Below the pieces are notes generated by a model. That model did no database searches and had not been told where the DNA came from. It was given only the letters and a program-made list of their open reading frames with translations. The position numbers were made by a program, and so were the translations under genes. From Salinisphaera orenii subsp. orenii MK-B5 (GTDB lineage: Bacteria > Pseudomonadota > Gammaproteobacteria > Nevskiales > Salinisphaeraceae): DNA of 64,000 nt. Positions 58,177 through 64,000 of the stretch are shown one piece after another. How positions within the stretch are numbered: the first letter of the stretch is position 1; each line of letters opens with the position of its first letter. The stretch spans positions 62,001 to 126,000 of the forward strand of contig NZ_AYKH01000005.1 of the NCBI RefSeq assembly GCF_003788635.1, read 5' to 3'.

Positions 58177-59139
58177 ATGACGGACAACCAAACGACTGCG
58201 GACCGATATGTCACGCGCCGCCGCGTGCTGCAGGCCGGCGCCGCCGGCGCCGGCCTGGCGCTGGCGCCCTGGCAGCTATCGCTGGCCGCCGGTGCGGGCG
58301 ATGACAACGCCGAGCAGCGCATGCGCCAGCGCGCCATTCCTGCGACCGGCGAGCAGGTGCCGGTCGTGGGCATGGGCTCGTCCGGCTCCTACGAGCGGAT
58401 GACCTCCGACAACGCCGAGGCGCTGCGCACGGTGATGAAGCAGTTCGTGGCCATGGGCGGCACGCTCGTGGACACGTCGCCGTCGTACGGCCGGGCCGAG
58501 ACCCACATCGGCGAGGTAGCGCGCGAGACTGGCGTGCGCGACGAGCTGTTCATGGCCACCAAGGTGCGCAAGGATAGCCGCGAGCAGACGCTGGACCAGT
58601 TCCGGGCGTCGATCGACAAGCTCGGCGAACCGATCGATCTGCTCCAGATCCACAACTTCATCGGCCTCGAGAGTCAGTGGAAAACGCTCAAGCAGCTCAA
58701 GGACGAGGGTCGGGTGCGCTACATCGGCCTCACCCATTACCTGACCAGCGCGTTCGATGAACTCGAGCACCAGATGTCGAGCAAGGACATGGACTTTGTC
58801 CAGTTCAACTATTCGATCATGACACCCGAGGCCGAGGAGCGGCTGTTGCCGCTGGCCGCCGATCGCGGCATCGCCGTGCTGGTTAACCGTGCCTTCAATG
58901 ACGGCGCGATCTTCGGCCGGGTCGGCGATCAGGAGCTGCCCGCTTATGCACGCGAGTTCGATTGCAATTCCTGGGCCCAGTTCGCGCTCAAATACGTGCT
59001 GGCGAACGAGGCAGTCACTGCGGTGATTCCGGCAACCAGCGATCCGGAGCATCTGGTCGACAACATGCACGCCGGCTACGGCGCGCTGCCGGATGCCGCG
59101 ATGCGCAAGCGCATGCGGGATACGATCCGGAACCTATAG
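58177..59139 (+). CDS. Tat-exported aldo/keto reductase
   Basis: 320 residues. The N-terminus TRRRVLQAGAAGAGLALAP (Arg14-16) is a twin-arginine signal, so the folded enzyme should go to the periplasm. The AKR domain follows with VDTSPSYGRAE (Asp and Tyr), MATKVRK (Lys) and LLQIHNF (His), so the catalytic tetrad is intact, and VIPATSDPEHL is the cofactor loop. The ATG at 58177 has GGAGGG upstream and starts just before the signal; the frame is open further but overlaps the transporter gene. An NADPH-type enzyme outside the cytosol is unusual and suggests cofactor-loaded export. Confidence 0.88.
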   Translation: MTDNQTTADRYVTRRRVLQAGAAGAGLALAPWQLSLAAGAGDDNAEQRMRQRAIPATGEQVPVVGMGSSGSYERMTSDNAEALRTVMKQFVAMGGTLVDTSPSYGRAETHIGEVARETGVRDELFMATKVRKDSREQTLDQFRASIDKLGEPIDLLQIHNFIGLESQWKTLKQLKDEGRVRYIGLTHYLTSAFDELEHQMSSKDMDFVQFNYSIMTPEAEERLLPLAADRGIAVLVNRAFNDGAIFGRVGDQELPAYAREFDCNSWAQFALKYVLANEAVTAVIPATSDPEHLVDNMHAGYGALPDAAMRKRMRDTIRNL

Positions 59140-59221
59140 CGGGCGTCCGGCACACGCCGGTAGCCCAGCGGCGCGGCTGGGCATGGCGTGGGTCGGTCAG
59201 GGCGGACGATGCAGGCGTCGG

Positions 59222-59701
59222 CTAGGCGGGATGCTCCTCGAATACGGTCGCGCCATCGGCGCCGAGCAGCCAGGTTCTGAAGGCCTCGCGTCGACCGCCG
59301 GCCTCCATGCCCGGCGAGCCGAGTGGCATACCGGGTACGGCCAGACCGCGTGCGCGCGGCCGCTCGGCCAGCAGGCGGCGTATGTCCGCGGCGGGCACGT
59401 GGCCCTCGACGACGTAATCGTCGACGACCGCGGTGTGGCAGGCGCGCAACGTCGGCGGGACGCCGAAGCGCGCCTTGATCGCGGCCATGTCGGATCGGTT
59501 CTCGCCGGTCGCCGCGAAGCCGCTGGCGTTCAGATGATCGATCCAGGCGCTGCAGCAGCCGCAGTCCGGATCCTTGTACACACGGAGTTCGGGCGCGTCA
59601 TCGGCCGCGCGGGCGAAGCCGGCGACTGGCAGCGCCCCGGCCAGCGCCAGGCTGAACCCGGTCCGGACGATTCTGCGGCGACTGTAGTTGAAGCGACTCA
59701 C
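59222..59701 (-). CDS. DUF411 metal-binding protein with Tat-like signal
   Basis: 159-residue exported protein. SRRRIVRTGFSLALAGALP resembles a twin-arginine signal (Arg8-10) with cleavage near Ala32-33. The mature part is DUF411: VYKDPDCGCCSAWIDHL (Cys47, Cys49, Cys50), GVPPTLRACHTAVVDDYVVEGHVPA and GLAVPGMPLGSPGME. DUF411 proteins are often next to copper-resistance genes and predicted to bind copper, but no such gene is adjacent here. GTG start with AGGAGC upstream. Convergent with the Tat aldo/keto reductase. Confidence 0.88.
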   Translation of the reverse strand: MSRFNYSRRRIVRTGFSLALAGALPVAGFARAADDAPELRVYKDPDCGCCSAWIDHLNASGFAATGENRSDMAAIKARFGVPPTLRACHTAVVDDYVVEGHVPAADIRRLLAERPRARGLAVPGMPLGSPGMEAGGRREAFRTWLLGADGATVFEEHPA

Positions 59702-60038
59702 GGCGTTTTTGCTCCTGTTGAGCGGCTGCGATGACGCAGCCGTGGGCGATCCGTTATCGGACTTTGGCGAATGTAGCGAAAAACCGCGGGCGGTGCTGTG
59801 CTCGGGCCGATCCGCGGCGCGACTGCCAGCCCGCGGCCGCCGGGAAGGGGCGCGTCATTACGACGCGCTCGCCGTCGCCATCGTGTCGGCAGAGCCGATC
59901 GAGCGGCGTCCACGCCGCGGCCTGGCGGCCGCCGGTCGGCTGAGACACTCCCGGCGTCTCGGGTGATCGCGCGGCCCGAGGGCGACGCCGTGATGGCAAC
60001 GGTCGAAGCGCCGCGCGTTAGGTGGCGCCGGTGCGCAG
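59702..60038. other. 337-nt gap between the DUF411 gene and the clpB terminator
   Basis: No credible gene seen. Just upstream of the DUF411 start on the minus strand is an 8-bp perfect hairpin (59723-59730 with 59735-59742), possibly a leader structure. TACATT-like -10 elements occur but no clear promoter pair. Confidence 0.45.
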
Positions 60039-60065
60039 AAAAAGCCCGCGGCGGGTGCCGCGGGC
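60039..60065 (-). terminator. Terminator of clpB (minus strand)
   Basis: GCCCGCGGC (60044-60052) and GCCGCGGGC (60057-60065), perfect 9-bp stem with 4-nt loop, followed on the minus strand by TTTTT (A-run 60039-60043), 35 nt past the clpB stop. Confidence 0.9.
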
Positions 60066-60099
60066 GGGACGACTCGGACAACGCCGTTCGGCGACGCGC

Positions 60100-62691
<2,592 letters not shown>

Positions 62692-62750
62692 TCGGGATTT
62701 CTCCTGTTCGGTCGCGGCCTGTCTTTTCGTGCCGCGTATCGCTTGACCTG

Positions 62751-62780
62751 ATGAATAGGTCCGCGAGGCGACATTTCAAC
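62751..62780 (-). promoter_or_regulatory. Heat-shock-like promoter of clpB
   Basis: On the minus strand GTTGAAA (62780-62774), 14-nt spacer and CCTATTCAT (62759-62751) resemble a sigma-32 promoter; TTGAAA-N16-TATTCA is an alternative sigma-70 reading of the same region. The -35 is also half of the inverted repeat TTTCAA/TTGAAA. Confidence 0.5.
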
Positions 62781-62890
62781 CACTGTTTGAAACATACAGC
62801 ACGTGACGCGCCCCGGGGCCTCTGAACGCGCTGATATACTCGCGCGAACGACGCTTTCGACACTCCATCTTTTCGATTCTAGGGGCTTCG

Positions 62891-63631
62891 ATGACCAAGG
62901 CCTACAACGATGCCGAGTTCATGCTCAGCGACGAGGCGCGTCCGATACGCGTGCTCTCGGAATATCTCGAACCCCGGACCCGACTCGCGAAGCTCGAGGT
63001 CAACCGGGCGCTGATCTTCTGGGGGTCGGCGCGTCTGCGTCCGCACGACAAGGACCCGGTGGCCGAGTCGGTCGATTTCTACAGCGAGGCGCGATCCCTT
63101 GCCGCTCGCATGGCCCGCTGGACCAAGGACACACATGCCCCGTGCGACCACTACTACATCTGCACGGGCGGCGGGCCCGGCATCATGGAGGCCGCCAACC
63201 GCGGCGCGGCGGATGTCGATCGCGACCTGTCGATGGGCTACAACATCGAACTGCCGCACGAACAGGGAGCGAACCCCTATGTCAGCGACCAGCTGAACTT
63301 CGAGTTCAAGTATTTCTTCATGCGCAAGTTCTGGTTCATGAACATCGCCAAGGGACTGATCATTTTTCCCGGCGGTTTCGGCACCATGGACGAGCTGTTC
63401 GAAATGCTCACGCTCATCCAGACGGGCAAGCAGCCGCGGATTCCGGTGGTGCTCTACGGTCGCGACTTCTGGCAGCGTCTTATCAACTTCGACGTGTTTG
63501 TGGAACTCGGTCTGATTGCCGATACAGATCTGGACCTGTTCTATTGCGCGGACACGGTCGACGAGGCGTACCGGTTCCTGACCGATGCGCTCGACGAGAG
63601 CACGGCCCGGGCGCAGCAACGCCACGGCTAG
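62891..63631 (+). CDS. LOG-family (TIGR00730-type) protein
   Basis: 246 residues of the LOG/lysine-decarboxylase-like fold. GGGPGIMEAANRGA (about 95-108) and PGGFGTMDELFE form the nucleotide-binding/active-site signature PGGxGTxxE. Plant and some bacterial LOG proteins release nucleobases from cytokinin or nucleoside monophosphates. This longer proteobacterial version may hydrolyse nucleotides such as AMP, which is uncertain. Divergent from clpB; the next gene starts 18 nt after its stop. Confidence 0.9.
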   Translation: MTKAYNDAEFMLSDEARPIRVLSEYLEPRTRLAKLEVNRALIFWGSARLRPHDKDPVAESVDFYSEARSLAARMARWTKDTHAPCDHYYICTGGGPGIMEAANRGAADVDRDLSMGYNIELPHEQGANPYVSDQLNFEFKYFFMRKFWFMNIAKGLIIFPGGFGTMDELFEMLTLIQTGKQPRIPVVLYGRDFWQRLINFDVFVELGLIADTDLDLFYCADTVDEAYRFLTDALDESTARAQQRHG

Positions 63632-63649
63632 AGACACGACAGGGGCGAC

Positions 63650-64000
63650 ATGGGAAAGCGGTGGTTCCGTACGGGGAACGAGATCAAGAGCATGCACGGC
63701 ATGGGGCGGCGGCCGGGCCTGCTCGCGCTCGGTTGGCTCGCGAGCCTGGTGCTTGTCGCCGCGGTCGCGGTGATGCTGACTGAGCGCTGGTCGACGCCGC
63801 CGGGCGGTGATGCGGGCGATGACCGGATCGCCGATGCGCAGCGGACACCCGGCTCGGAGCAGACCGGCGGGGCGGCGTCGTCGGCCGACGCCGAGCGTGA
63901 CGCGCCCGCGGCGGAATCGGCGGATACGCGGATCGTCGAGGCGCCGGCCTCGGCAGGGACGGCAGGCGCCCCGGCAGCGGATGACCGGGCCGAATCGGCG
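63650..64000 (+). CDS. Single-pass membrane protein with acidic/Ala-rich periplasmic region (3' end outside window)
   Basis: First 117 residues of a protein cut by the window edge. ATG with AGGGG upstream. A basic N-terminal segment is followed by one membrane helix (about 24-42: LLALGWLASLVLVAAVAVML), then a low-complexity Ala/Asp/Glu/Pro-rich stretch that is presumably periplasmic. No family recognisable yet; such architecture is common in SPOR, OmpA-type or TonB-like proteins. Same direction and 18 nt after the LOG gene, so likely one operon. Confidence 0.7.
   Translation, partial: MGKRWFRTGNEIKSMHGMGRRPGLLALGWLASLVLVAAVAVMLTERWSTPPGGDAGDDRIADAQRTPGSEQTGGAASSADAERDAPAAESADTRIVEAPASAGTAGAPAADDRAESA

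Overview
The window is 64 kb of high-GC (roughly two thirds G+C), gene-dense bacterial chromosome. Gene content and order point to a gammaproteobacterium: fmdB-aspS, glyA-nrdR-ribD-ribE-ribB-ribH-nusB-thiL, tig-clpP-clpX-lon-hupB-ppiD, gloB-yafS-type methyltransferase-rnhA-dnaQ, and fadB-fadA. Acidic proteins, an Mrp-type cation/proton antiporter operon and a CSLREA/beta-helix surface protein fit a halotolerant, deep-branching lineage such as Salinisphaera. That genus-level guess is an inference. No insertion sequence, integrase, phage module or CRISPR array was seen.

Layout. 0-2.7 kb: end of a nucleotide-sugar dehydrogenase, an FmdB-type zinc ribbon protein and aspS. 2.9-9.2 kb: accessory region with a 1000-residue beta-helix protein that looks fused to a lipoprotein, about 0.9 kb without a recognisable gene, and a two-gene DUF6502/DUF5666 lipoprotein operon. 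9.3-17.4 kb: nadA, glyA, nrdR, the riboflavin genes, nusB and thiL. 17.4-20.9 kb: a decayed TPR gene, cysS, and tRNAs Pro, Arg, His and Lys, with an odd patch of tRNA-Arg-derived repeats and hairpins. 20.9-31.6 kb: an aldo/keto reductase, the protein-quality-control block (tig, clpP, clpX, lon), hupB, tRNA-Val, tRNA-Asp, ppiD and fabI. 31.7-36.1 kb: mltD, gloB, a methyltransferase, rnhA and dnaQ. 36.2-43.8 kb: a ten-gene Mrp/Mnh-like antiporter operon on the minus strand. 43.9-50.4 kb: a TVP38 membrane protein, an ArsR-methyltransferase fusion, a phasin, and divergent fadBA. 50.5-54.6 kb: an OmpA/DUF4892 protein and an ExbB-ExbD-ExbD-TonB operon with a leading periplasmic protein. 54.8-64 kb: a leucine dehydrogenase-type enzyme, two aldo/keto reductases (one with a Tat signal), an ATP/ADP-translocase-family transporter, a DUF411 protein, clpB, a LOG-family protein and a truncated membrane protein.

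How the genes work together. Core functions are riboflavin and NAD precursor synthesis, translation (two aminoacyl-tRNA synthetases and six tRNAs), and ATP-dependent proteolysis and disaggregation, with heat-shock-like promoters before lon and clpB. The membrane-energised systems are the Mrp antiporter and the TonB motor. Fatty acid oxidation (fadBA) shares a regulatory region with a PHA-granule-type phasin, which suggests coordinated carbon storage and fatty-acid turnover.

The most notable observations are: an ExbD pair in which one paralogue has Asn in place of the proton-carrying Asp; an Mrp operon with three MnhD/NuoN-type subunits and a free-standing DUF4040/MbhE subunit instead of a full MnhA; a perfect 24-bp palindrome between the phasin gene and fadB; a terminator-like hairpin in the leader of lon; pieces of tRNA-Arg scattered downstream of the gene, with a terminator that uses the CCA end; and the beta-helix/lipoprotein fusion.
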